64,000 bases of DNA from Bacteroidales bacterium (GCA_017522065.1 JAFXAD010000033.1:19983-83982); one strand, 5' to 3'. Shown: positions 7,848 to 17,034, counted from the stretch's first letter. The notes: generated by a model not told the origin, from the letters alone. Program-made: numbers and translations.

Positions 7848-10541
7848 ATGAAAAAGCTTTTTCTGACCATAATGCTTTTCGCATTCCTGCCCATAGCGGC
7901 TATGGCTCAAAGTCCCAACATGATGTCTATGGCACGTGCTGAACTCCAGAAACGTGGCCTCGATGAAACAGAAGTACGCGCTCGACTCTTCCAGGAGGGT
8001 ATCGATGTCGACAACATCCCGCCTACCGAATACGCCAACTACCAGTCGCGCATCACCAGCATTCTCAACCAGATGCAGGCCGAGAAAGCTTCGGCTGCCA
8101 ACACTGCATCTGCCACCGACAACGCTTCGGAATCAGCCAACGAAGGCAACGTAACCCCAAGCCAAATAGCACAAACCACCGTGGGTGAAGCCGCAGCTGA
8201 AGTGGCTCTCGAAGAGTCTCTGGCCGAAAATCACGTCTCGCCCACCGCTGGCGACGACATCTACGGCCATGCCCTCTTTACTGGCAAAGGTCTCGACGTC
8301 TTCCGCACCACCGACGGTGCCCAGGCTCCCGACTGGTACGTCATGGGCGAAGGCGACGAAGTGCATATCTCCATCTTCGGCTCCTCGCAGACAGAAATAC
8401 ACCAACGTATCGGTGCCGACGGAAGCATCCAGCCGGCAGGTGCATCCAAGATTTTCCTGAAAGGCATGACTCTCGCTCAGGGACGCACTGCCATCCAGAA
8501 CAAACTTAGCCAGCACTTCTCCTTCAGACCTGACCAAATCGCTGTAACCATCACCACGGCTCGTACCGTGAGCGTCAGCATCTACGGCGAAGTCGGCGTT
8601 CAGGGCGGTTTCACTGTCTCCGCTCTCAACACCGCTTTCAACGCTCTCGCAGCCGCCGGCGGCCCCACATCAATAGGTTCCGTCCGCAACATACAGCTCT
8701 CCCGTTCCGGAAAGAACTACAAGCTCGACCTCTACAAATACATGACCAACCCCAACGCCGACCTGAACTACGACATCCAGAACGGCGATGTCATTTTTGT
8801 TCCCATCGCCCAGAAGGTCGTCAGCATCGAAGGTGCCGTTCGTCGTCCAATGCGCTATGAACTCAGCGACAACGAGACCCTCAAAGACCTCATCAACTAT
8901 GCCGGAGGTCTTCGCGCCGACGTGCTTCCCAACTTCGTCCAAGTGGAACGCTACATCGACGGTACAAAGAAATTCTACGAATACAACCTCAAAGATGTGA
9001 CTTCTGGCAAAACCAAAGTTAACCTCGAACCGGGCGACATCATCCGCATCCGCAGCGGCAACGAGCCTATGGATCAGTACGTATCCATCAGCGGTGATGT
9101 TTACTACGGTGGCAACTATGACCTGGCCAAGAACCAGAGTCTTTCCACTCTCCTCGAAAACGCCAAACCGCGCTATACCGCCCGTACCGAATACGTCTAC
9201 GTCGAGCGTCGTCGCCCCGACGAGACTGTCGAGGTGCTCACAGTCCCCTTCCCCGGTGTTAACGGCAACCCCGACTTCACACTCAAGGAGCGCGACGCCG
9301 TCCGCGTGCTTAACCAGGCCGCTTTCCGCGATGTTGAATCCATCTCCGTCGCCGGACAGGTACGCGCACCGTTCACCCGCACATTCGGACTTAATGACCG
9401 CATGACTGTCGCTCAAGCTATTGAATATGCCGACGGCCTCAAACCGAGCGTCTATCCCGTAGCATACATCTTCCGTCGCGACCTCACCAATTCCGACAAG
9501 ATGGAATACATACGCATCAATCTCGACACCGATGGCGAAACCCAACTCCAGCCCGGCGACCGCCTGAATATCTATGACAACGCCCGCTACACCACCATCG
9601 GCGAAGTCCGCGTCAGCGGTGCCGTCAAAGCTCCTTTCGGAACTGCCTACGACCCATCGCTCACTCTCCACGACATGCTCAGCATGGCCGGTGGATTTAA
9701 CGTCGGAGCCGCTTTCGACCGTGTTGAAGTCTTCCGTCTTAATGTTTCCAAAAAAGAAGAATCGCAAGTCGAACTCATCACTCTCGAAGTCGACGACGAA
9801 TACAATCTGGTCAACAACACCACCTTCCAACTCCAACCCTACGACCACATCGTGGTCCGTATGACCCCCAACTTCAGCCGCGGACGCTCCGTTGAGGTCA
9901 ATGGCCGTGTACGCTATCCTGGTGTCTATGTCATCAACGACAACAAGACACAGCTCTGGCAGATTATCAAGATGGCTGGCGGTCTGCTCGATGATGCCGA
10001 TCCATACGCTCGCCTCACCCGCACCGCAGGACGCAACCTCGGAAGCATCGGTCTCGACCTCCGCAAGGTCAAACACCACAAAAATGACCTCAAAGCTGAC
10101 CCCATCCTTATGGACGGCGACGTCATCAATATCGTACGACAGGAAAACACCGTCACCATCCGCGAAACAGGTACACGTATGGCACAATATGTTCCTGCCG
10201 AATATTCTGCATCCCAGAAAACCATCGTCTATCAAGGACGCCACACGGCTCGCTGGTACGTCAAACACTATGCTGGCGGCTTCGCAGAATATGCCGACCG
10301 CAACAGCGTGACCGTAACCTATCCCAATGGACAGTCAGATGCCACCAAGCACTTCCTTGGCATCCGTCGTTCGCCTAAAGTCCAAGCAGGTGGTGTCATC
10401 ACCATGCGCATGGACAACGAGAAGAGAGAGCGTGTCGAAAAACCGAAGGAGAAAATCGACTGGGGTGCCGAAGCCCGCAACTCGCTCAGCGCTCTCACCT
10501 CTGTCGTCTCCATCATCCTCCTTGTCAGAAACCTGAAGTAA
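7848..10541 (+). CDS. Wza-like polysaccharide export protein with multiple SLBB domains
   Basis: An 897-residue protein with signal peptide MKKLFLTIMLFAFLPIAAMA. A Poly_export domain begins near residue 160 (YVMGEGDEVHISIFG), and several SLBB repeats follow, seen as recurring VSIEGAVRRP, VSISGDVYYGG, ISVAGQVRAPF, VRVSGAVKAPFG and VEVNGRVRYPGVY. A hydrophobic helix near the C-terminus (LTSVVSIILLVRNLK) may be the outer-membrane anchor. It is more than twice the size of E. coli Wza because of the extra SLBB repeats, which is usual for Bacteroidetes. A Wzz-like protein is encoded 9 bp downstream. No glycosyltransferases are nearby. Confidence 0.9.
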   Translation: MKKLFLTIMLFAFLPIAAMAQSPNMMSMARAELQKRGLDETEVRARLFQEGIDVDNIPPTEYANYQSRITSILNQMQAEKASAANTASATDNASESANEGNVTPSQIAQTTVGEAAAEVALEESLAENHVSPTAGDDIYGHALFTGKGLDVFRTTDGAQAPDWYVMGEGDEVHISIFGSSQTEIHQRIGADGSIQPAGASKIFLKGMTLAQGRTAIQNKLSQHFSFRPDQIAVTITTARTVSVSIYGEVGVQGGFTVSALNTAFNALAAAGGPTSIGSVRNIQLSRSGKNYKLDLYKYMTNPNADLNYDIQNGDVIFVPIAQKVVSIEGAVRRPMRYELSDNETLKDLINYAGGLRADVLPNFVQVERYIDGTKKFYEYNLKDVTSGKTKVNLEPGDIIRIRSGNEPMDQYVSISGDVYYGGNYDLAKNQSLSTLLENAKPRYTARTEYVYVERRRPDETVEVLTVPFPGVNGNPDFTLKERDAVRVLNQAAFRDVESISVAGQVRAPFTRTFGLNDRMTVAQAIEYADGLKPSVYPVAYIFRRDLTNSDKMEYIRINLDTDGETQLQPGDRLNIYDNARYTTIGEVRVSGAVKAPFGTAYDPSLTLHDMLSMAGGFNVGAAFDRVEVFRLNVSKKEESQVELITLEVDDEYNLVNNTTFQLQPYDHIVVRMTPNFSRGRSVEVNGRVRYPGVYVINDNKTQLWQIIKMAGGLLDDADPYARLTRTAGRNLGSIGLDLRKVKHHKNDLKADPILMDGDVINIVRQENTVTIRETGTRMAQYVPAEYSASQKTIVYQGRHTARWYVKHYAGGFAEYADRNSVTVTYPNGQSDATKHFLGIRRSPKVQAGGVITMRMDNEKRERVEKPKEKIDWGAEARNSLSALTSVVSIILLVRNLK

Positions 10542-10550
10542 CCTATAAAT

Positions 10551-11795
10551 ATGGACGAAAAGAACTTCTCTACTCCTGAAATTGACGAGGAATTCAGTTC
10601 CTCATCAAACGGATTCGAAGATAAAACCAATATCTCCGAACCCAAAGTCGAACATCCGCAGAACACCACCCATAGCCTTAACGACGAGGACGAGGGTATC
10701 GATATCATGGCTATGGTACGCAACCTATGGGACGGCCGCAAGACCATCATCATCTGCACCGTCATCTTCATAGTGCTCGGCGTACTGGCTGCCATCAACA
10801 TGAAGCGTACCTACACCGTCAGTACCGTCATGGTTCCACAGCTGGGCAACTCCAACAAGTCTGGTCTCGGAGGTCTCGCATCTCTCGCCGGCATCGACAT
10901 GGGATTCAATGCCAACAATGGTGAACTAACTCCACTGGCATACCCGCAAATTGTAAGCAGCGTGCCCTTCCGTCTCAAGCTCATGCACACTCCGCTCCAC
11001 TTCGACAAATGCGACACACTGATTTCAATGTTCGACTATGTCGAGGCAGGATACGAGAAACCCACCGTCCTCGACTATGTAAAGAAGTACACCATCGGAC
11101 TTCCGGGCGTCATCATGAGTGCTCTGAAGGGCGAAGAACCAGAGGTGGTCTACTACGATGCAGCATCAGATACCGACAGCACTCCCCGACCGCTGGCCAT
11201 CAGCATGAAGGAGTACAAGATGCAGAAGGCTTTCGAACAAATCATCACTCTCGATGTCGACAAGAAAGAGGGATTCATCACCCTCAACGTCACAGGCAGC
11301 GAACCTCTCATGACTGCAGAATTGGCTATGAAGGCTCAGCAACTCCTGCAAGATGAAGTGACACGATTCCGTATCGAGAAGTCGCAAAGCGAATTGGATT
11401 ACATCCAGGCTCGATTCAATGAAATCAAGGCCGAAAACGACCGCAACCAAATGTCTTTGGCCGTCGCCACAGACCGCACACAGAACGTTGCTACAACATC
11501 GGCTCAGATAGGCAAACAACGTATGCAGTCTAAATACAACGTCTCGAACGCCGTCTTTGTCGAACTGGCCAAACAGCTCGAACAGGCCAAAATGCAAGTC
11601 AAGAAGGACACTCCCGTCTTTACCATTATCCAGCCTGTAACTATCCCCAACAAAGCTGCCAACAGCCGCGCCAAGAAGGTCGTCATCTGGACTTTCCTCG
11701 GCTTCGTGCTCGGATGTGGCATCGTCATCTGCAAAGGCTACTGGCCCACACTCAAAGAAAAACTCGCCAAACCCGCCGAGGAACCTCTCAAATGA
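10551..11795 (+). CDS. Wzz-family chain-length determinant / polysaccharide co-polymerase
   Basis: A 414-residue inner-membrane protein. It has a polar N-terminal region of about 65 residues, a first membrane helix (TIIICTVIFIVLGVLAAI), a large periplasmic part with a coiled-coil stretch (IQARFNEIKAENDRNQMSLA), the proline-rich PVTIPNKAANS lead-in, and a second helix (VVIWTFLGFVLGCGIVIC). This is the Wzz/PCP layout without a tyrosine-kinase domain. It sits 9 bp after the Wza-like gene, and the two should form an export/length-control pair. The stop overlaps the start of shikimate kinase (ATGA). Confidence 0.88.
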   Translation: MDEKNFSTPEIDEEFSSSSNGFEDKTNISEPKVEHPQNTTHSLNDEDEGIDIMAMVRNLWDGRKTIIICTVIFIVLGVLAAINMKRTYTVSTVMVPQLGNSNKSGLGGLASLAGIDMGFNANNGELTPLAYPQIVSSVPFRLKLMHTPLHFDKCDTLISMFDYVEAGYEKPTVLDYVKKYTIGLPGVIMSALKGEEPEVVYYDAASDTDSTPRPLAISMKEYKMQKAFEQIITLDVDKKEGFITLNVTGSEPLMTAELAMKAQQLLQDEVTRFRIEKSQSELDYIQARFNEIKAENDRNQMSLAVATDRTQNVATTSAQIGKQRMQSKYNVSNAVFVELAKQLEQAKMQVKKDTPVFTIIQPVTIPNKAANSRAKKVVIWTFLGFVLGCGIVICKGYWPTLKEKLAKPAEEPLK

Positions 11796-12304
11796 GAATA
11801 TACCTCGTCGGATACAGCTATAGCGGCAAGTCAACTCTTGGCCGAAAACTCGCAGACCTCCTTGGTCTGCGCTTTTTCGATACAGACAAGGCTGTCGAAC
11901 TCAAATACCATACCACTATCCCGCTGCTCTTCGAACGCTATGGAGAAGAGGCTTTTCGCATACTCGAACGCCAAGTGCTCTTCTCTACAGCCGACCTCGA
12001 CAATGCTGTCGTCGCCACAGGTGGCGGGACTCCATGCTGCGATGAGAACATCAACTTCATACTCAAAAGCGGACTGGTCATCTATCTCAAAATGGATACT
12101 GACGACATATTGCAACGACTTGCCAGCACCCGCAAGAAGAGGCCTTTACTAATGAACAAAAGTCCTGAGCAGCAACGGCTATTCATAAACGACATCCTGC
12201 AGAAACGTATGCCTTTCTATTCTCAAGCACACATCACCACAGATGCAATGACGGCAACAGCCAACACCATCGCTACGCTGATACGGGATTACCATGCCAA
12301 CTGA
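11792..12304 (+). CDS. aroK: Shikimate kinase
   Basis: A 170-residue kinase that phosphorylates shikimate in the aromatic amino acid pathway. Visible are the P-loop GYSYSGKSTLG (residues 7-17), FFDTDKAVE with the substrate-binding aspartate, ERYGEEAFRILE, ATGGGTPC, and the lid region STRKKRPLLMNK. The ATG at 11792 overlaps the stop of the Wzz-like gene and gives a normal-length AroK; the frame is open further upstream, but that part lies inside the previous gene. Its link to polysaccharide export is probably only positional. Confidence 0.92.
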   Translation: MRIYLVGYSYSGKSTLGRKLADLLGLRFFDTDKAVELKYHTTIPLLFERYGEEAFRILERQVLFSTADLDNAVVATGGGTPCCDENINFILKSGLVIYLKMDTDDILQRLASTRKKRPLLMNKSPEQQRLFINDILQKRMPFYSQAHITTDAMTATANTIATLIRDYHAN

Positions 12305-12314
12305 CTCCTACCTG

Positions 12315-12716
12315 TCAGACTGCATGTTCAGGAATAGCGACCACTCGGAGTTTGCCCTCTTCGGCATTGACCAAGAGACATATTATCTGTTTCCCATTGG
12401 TGAGCAGCAGATATGGTACTTTCAAAACTAAATTGTAGCGACAGGCCTGGTCCACGACTTTCTGCGACAGTGCCACTCCTTCTTTTTTGCACTCCACAAT
12501 CATCCATGGCTTCACATCACGTCCATAGACCACTATATCGCAACGTTTCGTGAGGCCGTTGAGTGTTATGGCCGCCTCAACCTGCATCAACTCGAGCGGG
12601 TATCCGTATCGCTCATGAAGCATCTCGATGGTCTGTTGACGAACCCATTCCTCGGGAGTCAACCGCACCCACCGGCGCCGTACAGGATCAAATATCTTGT
12701 CGCCATCAATTTTCAT
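12315..12716 (-). CDS. Stand-alone type I restriction HsdR N-terminal-like domain protein
   Basis: A 133-residue protein resembling the nuclease domain found at the N-terminus of HsdR (HSDR_N_2 type). It opens MKIDGDKIFDPVRRRWVRLT and has a PD-(D/E)XK-like core: KRCDIVVYGRD followed by WMIVECKKEG, then QACRYNLVLKVPYLLLTNG. There is no helicase part and no methylase or specificity gene nearby, so it is not a type I restriction system. Such short proteins are widespread in Bacteroidales, and their role is unknown to me. It converges with aroK 10 bp away. A 7-bp tandem repeat array ends 19 bp before its ATG. Confidence 0.8.
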   Translation of the reverse strand: MKIDGDKIFDPVRRRWVRLTPEEWVRQQTIEMLHERYGYPLELMQVEAAITLNGLTKRCDIVVYGRDVKPWMIVECKKEGVALSQKVVDQACRYNLVLKVPYLLLTNGKQIICLLVNAEEGKLRVVAIPEHAV

Positions 12717-12735
12717 ATTGCAACAATATAAAAAG

Positions 12736-12847
12736 TTCTCACATCTCCGTTCTCAGTTCTCAGTTCTCCGTTCTCACATCTCACATCTCCGTTCTCACAT
12801 CTCCGTTCTCACATCTCACATCTCACATCTCCGTTCTCACATCTCAA
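12736..12847. repeat. 7-bp tandem repeat array, 16 units
   Basis: Sixteen uninterrupted heptamers of the form (T/A)TCTC(A/C)(C/G), mostly TTCTCAC, ATCTCAC, ATCTCCG, TTCTCCG and TTCTCAG. On the minus strand the array begins over the stop codon of the TonB-dependent receptor gene and ends 19 bp before the ATG of the HsdR-N-like gene. It is therefore in the 5' region of the latter. Confidence 0.9.
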
Positions 12848-15435
12848 TATCCTCCGCCTTCGCCCTCTCCTGCGCCCTCTCCTTCGTCCTCCATTTGCGG
12901 CATTTCAGGCTTCTGCTGACGCAGACCACTGCCAATCTTGTATGTGAATCCCACGGTAACTGTTGGCGAAAGCCGTTTGGAACGCGTCACGCGATTTAGC
13001 TGTTCTGTGAATGTCTCGTGGCCCCACCCGCCAGTGCAGAACACATCGCCGACACGCAGGTTGACGGTGCCACGCTTGCCGAGCACATCTTTCTTCACCG
13101 CTAGGTCGAACCAGTAGTTTCCATACATCTTGGTCTGCAAATCCAACCACGGTGCCCAGTATTGACCAGAGAACTGTATGGTCCAATCTTTAGGAAGGGT
13201 CATGAACGAATTGAATTTTCCGCTGGCCTGGAATGCTTCGCTGCTCTTGTTGTCCAAGAGGCTCGTTCCCTCTATGCGGTTCTTGTACAGGTTCACGCTG
13301 ACGTTCATCTTCCACCATTTCATCACCTGCCAGTCCACTATGAATTCCAATCCGTAATTGTAGCCGTTGTTAAGGTTCTGCGGTGCCGATGCCCAATAGC
13401 CGTCATACTCACTGTTGTATGGCTCCCACCACGAATAGTGTGCCGCACTTGCCGAATCCCATACGAAACCGTACCAGGTAATCATATTGTTCGTTTGGCG
13501 GAAATATGCCGATGTATAGATGTTCACTTTCTCGAAACCAAGATTGTACGACAGCTCGAATGCATTGGTGAATTCCGGGTCAAGGTTTGGATTGCCAAAA
13601 CTGAGTTCCTGTCCCTCACGGACGTTCATATAAGGATTCATGTCCCACATGTGGGGGCGGTGCACTCTGCGGCTATAGCTGAATTGTGCACTCTGCATCT
13701 TGTTTATCTGGTACGAGATATGCAGTGTCGGATAGAGCTGCCAATAGGTCTTGTCGACGGGCTTGGTGTTGGGGTGGTTCAAGTCCTTGCCGTATGTCAT
13801 TGCATACTCGCCTCTGAGTCCTGCCTGCAACGACAATTTCTCAGCAATCTTGCCACCGTATGTGGCATAGATGGCGTGTACCTGCTGTGTGTAGTTGAAG
13901 TGGGTCGACGATAGCGAGTCGTAGCGACGGTTCAGCACATGCGTAGCGTCATACTCGGTACGGTAGTACCACGCATCCTGGTCTGGCCAGTCCATGCGGC
14001 CTTCATATCCAGTCTCCAGCTTCCACCCGTTCGCGAACGGATGCACATAGTTCAACTGAAGGTTCAGAGCCTCGTGTCTGTTTTTCGATTCGGATGTGCG
14101 CAGATAGTAGTTGTTCCATATTGCACTGCTGTCGTTGCCGCTGCCCACAAAATAGGTCTGCTCTTGGCTACCCTCTCCACGCATACGGCGCATGCTGAAG
14201 GTGGCATCGGCTGTCAACTCACGGTCTTTCTCGTCGAATTTCTTGGTATAGTGCAGGTTGAAGTTATGGTTGATATTACTGTTGTCGTTGGTGTCGATCT
14301 GGTGGTAGTCAAGCAGCCCGTTGCTGTACAGGTCTCTTGCCGTTATGTCGTTCCAGCGGTGTCGCGATCCTCCGCGCAGCTGGTAACTTGCCAACAGACT
14401 GTTCTTCTCATTGAAAAAGTATTCTCCACCAATCTTAATGCTACCCATGTAGTTACGACTCTGGCTGTACTGGTCGATAGTGTCGCGCGACCATACGGTG
14501 TCGTTGCGCAGTCGCTCGCGGTAGCTGTGACCAATGTGTCCTCTGCTACGTACACCGCCGTCGGCCGAAAGGAACAGGTTATATTTCTCCGTAGTGTAGT
14601 TCAAACTGAGTGTCGCCATCGAGGTGGGCATAACCGACGGCAGTACGTCGGGATAGTCGCTCCGTAGAAATGCCAGCGGTGTACCAAGATTCAGCGACGC
14701 GGCACCGTTCAGGCCCATGGCGGCCGACGCCTTGTCTTTCAGTTTTATATTGATTATGCCAGACATACCTTCGGGGTCATACTTGGCCGACGGATTGGTT
14801 ATCACCTCCACACTCTCCACACTGCTTGCCGGTGTCTGCTCAAGCAGGCTCTCCAAGTCATTGCCCATCAGTTCGTAGGGGCGTCCGTTGATGAGGACTT
14901 TCACATTGTTCGATCCGCGCAGGCTCACATTTCCATCGTTGTCGATGGCAACACTGGGCACATTCTGTAGAACATCGGTGGCTGTACCGCCACTGGCGAC
15001 AAGGTTTTTGTCTACATTGACCACTCGCTTGTCCAGTTGGTACTCCACCATCGTCCTCTCGGCTGTGACTACCACGGCATCGAGTGCTGCGGACGATGGC
15101 GAGATGACAATTTTTCCAAGTGCTACCGTAGGGTGCTGCGCCGACAAGGTTACACGTTCCGAGTGAATGTATGGTGCATATCCCATGAACGTTACGCGCA
15201 CAAGGTATGTGCCGTAAGGGGCATTGAGCGTAAAACTGCCGTTCGATCCGGTCATTGCTCCGACGCCTTTCACCATCGAGCTGTCTTTTGGATTCAGCAG
15301 CGTGACCGATGCGTATTCAACTCCATCCGAAGATTGTTTATCTATCACCTTGCCTGTTATCTTTCCCTTCTGGGCGTGAACGCTCACCGTCGCAAGCATC
15401 ATCATGCCTATCGTCAATAAAAGTCGTAGTCTCAT
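12844..15435 (-). CDS. TonB-dependent outer-membrane receptor with carboxypeptidase-like N-terminal domain
   Basis: An 863-residue outer-membrane protein. Signal peptide MRLRLLLTIGMMMLATVSVHAQ is followed by a carboxypeptidase-regulatory-like beta-sandwich (KGKITGKVIDKQSSDGVEYA), a plug-like region (VVVTAERTMVEYQLDKRVV, VLQNVPSVAIDNDGNVSLRG, VLINGRPYELMG, NPSAKYDPEGMSGIINIKLK) and a beta-barrel rich in aromatic strands. The C-terminus is an unusual acidic/glycine tail (EDEGEGAGEGEGGGY). The ATG at 15435 is used; the frame extends one codon further to a TTG. No SusD homologue is adjacent, so the substrate is not predicted. Confidence 0.9.
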   Translation of the reverse strand: MRLRLLLTIGMMMLATVSVHAQKGKITGKVIDKQSSDGVEYASVTLLNPKDSSMVKGVGAMTGSNGSFTLNAPYGTYLVRVTFMGYAPYIHSERVTLSAQHPTVALGKIVISPSSAALDAVVVTAERTMVEYQLDKRVVNVDKNLVASGGTATDVLQNVPSVAIDNDGNVSLRGSNNVKVLINGRPYELMGNDLESLLEQTPASSVESVEVITNPSAKYDPEGMSGIINIKLKDKASAAMGLNGAASLNLGTPLAFLRSDYPDVLPSVMPTSMATLSLNYTTEKYNLFLSADGGVRSRGHIGHSYRERLRNDTVWSRDTIDQYSQSRNYMGSIKIGGEYFFNEKNSLLASYQLRGGSRHRWNDITARDLYSNGLLDYHQIDTNDNSNINHNFNLHYTKKFDEKDRELTADATFSMRRMRGEGSQEQTYFVGSGNDSSAIWNNYYLRTSESKNRHEALNLQLNYVHPFANGWKLETGYEGRMDWPDQDAWYYRTEYDATHVLNRRYDSLSSTHFNYTQQVHAIYATYGGKIAEKLSLQAGLRGEYAMTYGKDLNHPNTKPVDKTYWQLYPTLHISYQINKMQSAQFSYSRRVHRPHMWDMNPYMNVREGQELSFGNPNLDPEFTNAFELSYNLGFEKVNIYTSAYFRQTNNMITWYGFVWDSASAAHYSWWEPYNSEYDGYWASAPQNLNNGYNYGLEFIVDWQVMKWWKMNVSVNLYKNRIEGTSLLDNKSSEAFQASGKFNSFMTLPKDWTIQFSGQYWAPWLDLQTKMYGNYWFDLAVKKDVLGKRGTVNLRVGDVFCTGGWGHETFTEQLNRVTRSKRLSPTVTVGFTYKIGSGLRQQKPEMPQMEDEGEGAGEGEGGGY

Positions 15436-15547
15436 CAAAATTAACCTGTATATTTCTTTTTTATTATTTCGTATTCAAAATTCGCATTTCCGGAATATTA
15501 CATTCCTAAGACAAAACAATTTAAACAGTGCCATGCGTCAGGACGAC

Positions 15548-15910
15548 TCATGCCTTCTTCGGCTGGCGCACATAATGAGGCATGTCAAACGGAATCTCTA
15601 TCGAGTACTCGATAAGACCACCGAAGGCGCCTTCTTCATTGTACCACGGCGTCTGATATATCAGTTTCTTAACCTTGCTACCGTCCTCGAGTGTTTTCTC
15701 TATCGTATATGCATTCATCTTCTGCTGTTCCAGCAGACCTTTCAGCTTTGTCTTTGCCGGTTCCGGATGACAGTCCATAAGGTTGTTGCCAATTATCTTG
15801 TGTCCACGGCTGTTGACATCAGCACTGTGTTGGTTCATATCAACAATGTTGGCATCGGTGTCACAAACAGTGATGGCGATATTCTTAAGTCCTTCGAAAT
15901 ATTGGTCCAT
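15548..15910 (-). CDS. Small PAS-domain protein
   Basis: A 120-residue protein that is essentially one PAS fold: MDQYFEGLKNIAITVCDTDA, IVDMNQHSADVN, IIGNNLMDCHPEPA, then a strand-rich end (KVKKLIYQTPWYNEEG, GGLIEYSIEIPFDMPHY). It has no output domain. Single-PAS proteins of this kind are known in anaerobic Bacteroidales and may sense a small ligand or redox state; that role is inference. The ATG at 15910 is preferred; an in-frame TTG lies three codons upstream. Confidence 0.75.
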   Translation of the reverse strand: MDQYFEGLKNIAITVCDTDANIVDMNQHSADVNSRGHKIIGNNLMDCHPEPAKTKLKGLLEQQKMNAYTIEKTLEDGSKVKKLIYQTPWYNEEGAFGGLIEYSIEIPFDMPHYVRQPKKA

Positions 15911-15999
15911 AATGTTCAAATATAATTACTGTTCAAAAACTATTATACCCTTGCTCGCGGGCATCAAAGCCTGCGCAATCACTATTTTTTTCATACAAA

Positions 16000-16049
16000 A
16001 AAGGTTCAAAGGGATTTGCACATCGTGCCGAGATTCCCTTCGAACCTTT
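16000..16049 (-). terminator. Rho-independent terminator of the ptb gene
   Basis: On the minus strand a 15-bp near-perfect stem (AAAGGTTCGAAGGGA with its complement, one mismatch) runs into CCTTTTTTG. It lies 23 bp after the ptb stop codon. Confidence 0.85.
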
Positions 16050-16071
16050 CTTTCATTCCTGTTATCGTTTT

Positions 16072-16980
16072 TTACTTGGTATTCAGTGCAGCAAGTGCAA
16101 TGCTATACAGTTTCGACTGGATGCTGTCGCCACGGCTGGTGAGGACGCAGGGAACCTTTGCTCCAACCACCATGCAAGCCAACTCGGCACCGGCAAACTT
16201 GGTGCAGGCTTTGTAGAACACATTGCCACTCTCGATGTTGGGGAAGAGCAGACCGTCGGCATCACCGGCAACCTCGCTGGTGAGTTTCTTGGTCTGTGCG
16301 CTCTCCTTGTCTATCGAGCAGTCGAGCGAGAGAGGTCCATCGACGATGGCGCCCTTTATCTGGCCACGCTGGCTCATCATTCCAAGCCATGCGCCTTCCG
16401 AGCAAGCACGCATTCCGACACTGACCTGCTCTGTTGCAGCAATAACGGCGACCTTCGGTTTGGCAATCTCAAGGCTCTTGGCGGTGCTGATAATATAGTT
16501 CAGCATGGCCTGTTTCTGCTTGAAGTCGGGATCGGGTATGATGGCAACATCCGAGCATACCAACAGTTTGTGGTACGAAGGAACCTGGAAAACTGCAATA
16601 TGGGTAAGCATATCGTTCTTCTTGCCAGGCATGAGGCCTTTCTCCTTGTTGAGGATGGCGCGCATGTACTTGTCAGTGCTGAGCAGACCCTTCATGAGGA
16701 AGTCAGCCTCGCCGTTGTTGACCAGCTCCACAGCTTTTGCACCGGCCTTGTTGTCGTCAGCTTCCTGAACGAGTTTGAATTTATCGGGATTGATACCCTC
16801 TTCGGCGCATACTTTCTTGATGGTTTCAATGTCGCCTACCAAAGTAGCGTCAACAATACCTTTGTCGATAGCCAGGCTTACAGCTCCAATAGTGTGCGAA
16901 TCGTTGGCGTATGCGACGGCCAATCTCTTTTTTCCTTTGGTTTTTACGAGCTCAAGGAGTTGCTCCAACTTTGTAACCAT
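16072..16980 (-). CDS. ptb: Phosphate butyryltransferase
   Basis: A 302-residue acyl transferase that interconverts butyryl-CoA and butyryl phosphate (phosphate acetyl/butyryltransferase family). Typical segments are KRLAVAYANDSHTIGAV, ADFLMKGLLSTDKYMRAILN, VCSDVAIIPDPDFKQK, KVAVIAATEQVSVGM, GAIVDGPLSLDCSID, ADGLLFPNIESGNVFYK and VGAKVPCVLTSRGDS. Length is standard. No butyrate kinase gene is beside it; it is a single-gene unit with its own promoter box and terminator. It is transcribed divergently from kamB-kamC, which fits a link to lysine fermentation to butyrate, though this is inference. Confidence 0.88.
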   Translation of the reverse strand: MVTKLEQLLELVKTKGKKRLAVAYANDSHTIGAVSLAIDKGIVDATLVGDIETIKKVCAEEGINPDKFKLVQEADDNKAGAKAVELVNNGEADFLMKGLLSTDKYMRAILNKEKGLMPGKKNDMLTHIAVFQVPSYHKLLVCSDVAIIPDPDFKQKQAMLNYIISTAKSLEIAKPKVAVIAATEQVSVGMRACSEGAWLGMMSQRGQIKGAIVDGPLSLDCSIDKESAQTKKLTSEVAGDADGLLFPNIESGNVFYKACTKFAGAELACMVVGAKVPCVLTSRGDSIQSKLYSIALAALNTK

Positions 16981-17026
16981 ATTATTTTAAGTTTTTTATA
17001 ATTAAATCATTAAAAATAAATGACTA

Positions 17027-17034
17027 CAAAAATA
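17027..17034 (-). promoter_or_regulatory. -7 promoter box for ptb (TATTTTTG on the minus strand)
   Basis: Reading the minus strand, TATTTTTG lies 46 bp upstream of the ptb ATG, matching TAnnTTTG. The -33 element is not clear. Confidence 0.45.

Noticed and set aside
8670-10268. Long open frame (532 codons) on the minus strand
   Set aside because: It lies wholly opposite the Wza-like gene. The translation is rich in V, D, E and A with no domain, as expected from the C-ending codons of the real gene.
12315-12716. Part of a restriction-modification or defence island
   Set aside because: No methylase, specificity, helicase or other defence gene lies nearby, and the surrounding genes are housekeeping or envelope genes.
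12736-12847. Possible CRISPR array
   Set aside because: Units are 7 bp and contiguous with no spacers; no cas genes are present.
13162-14667. Two plus-strand frames of about 250 codons
   Set aside because: Both lie opposite the TonB-dependent receptor gene, whose plug and barrel features are clear on the minus strand.
15436-15547. Riboswitch upstream of the TonB-dependent receptor
   Set aside because: The gap is only about 110 bp and shows no cobalamin or other known aptamer features.
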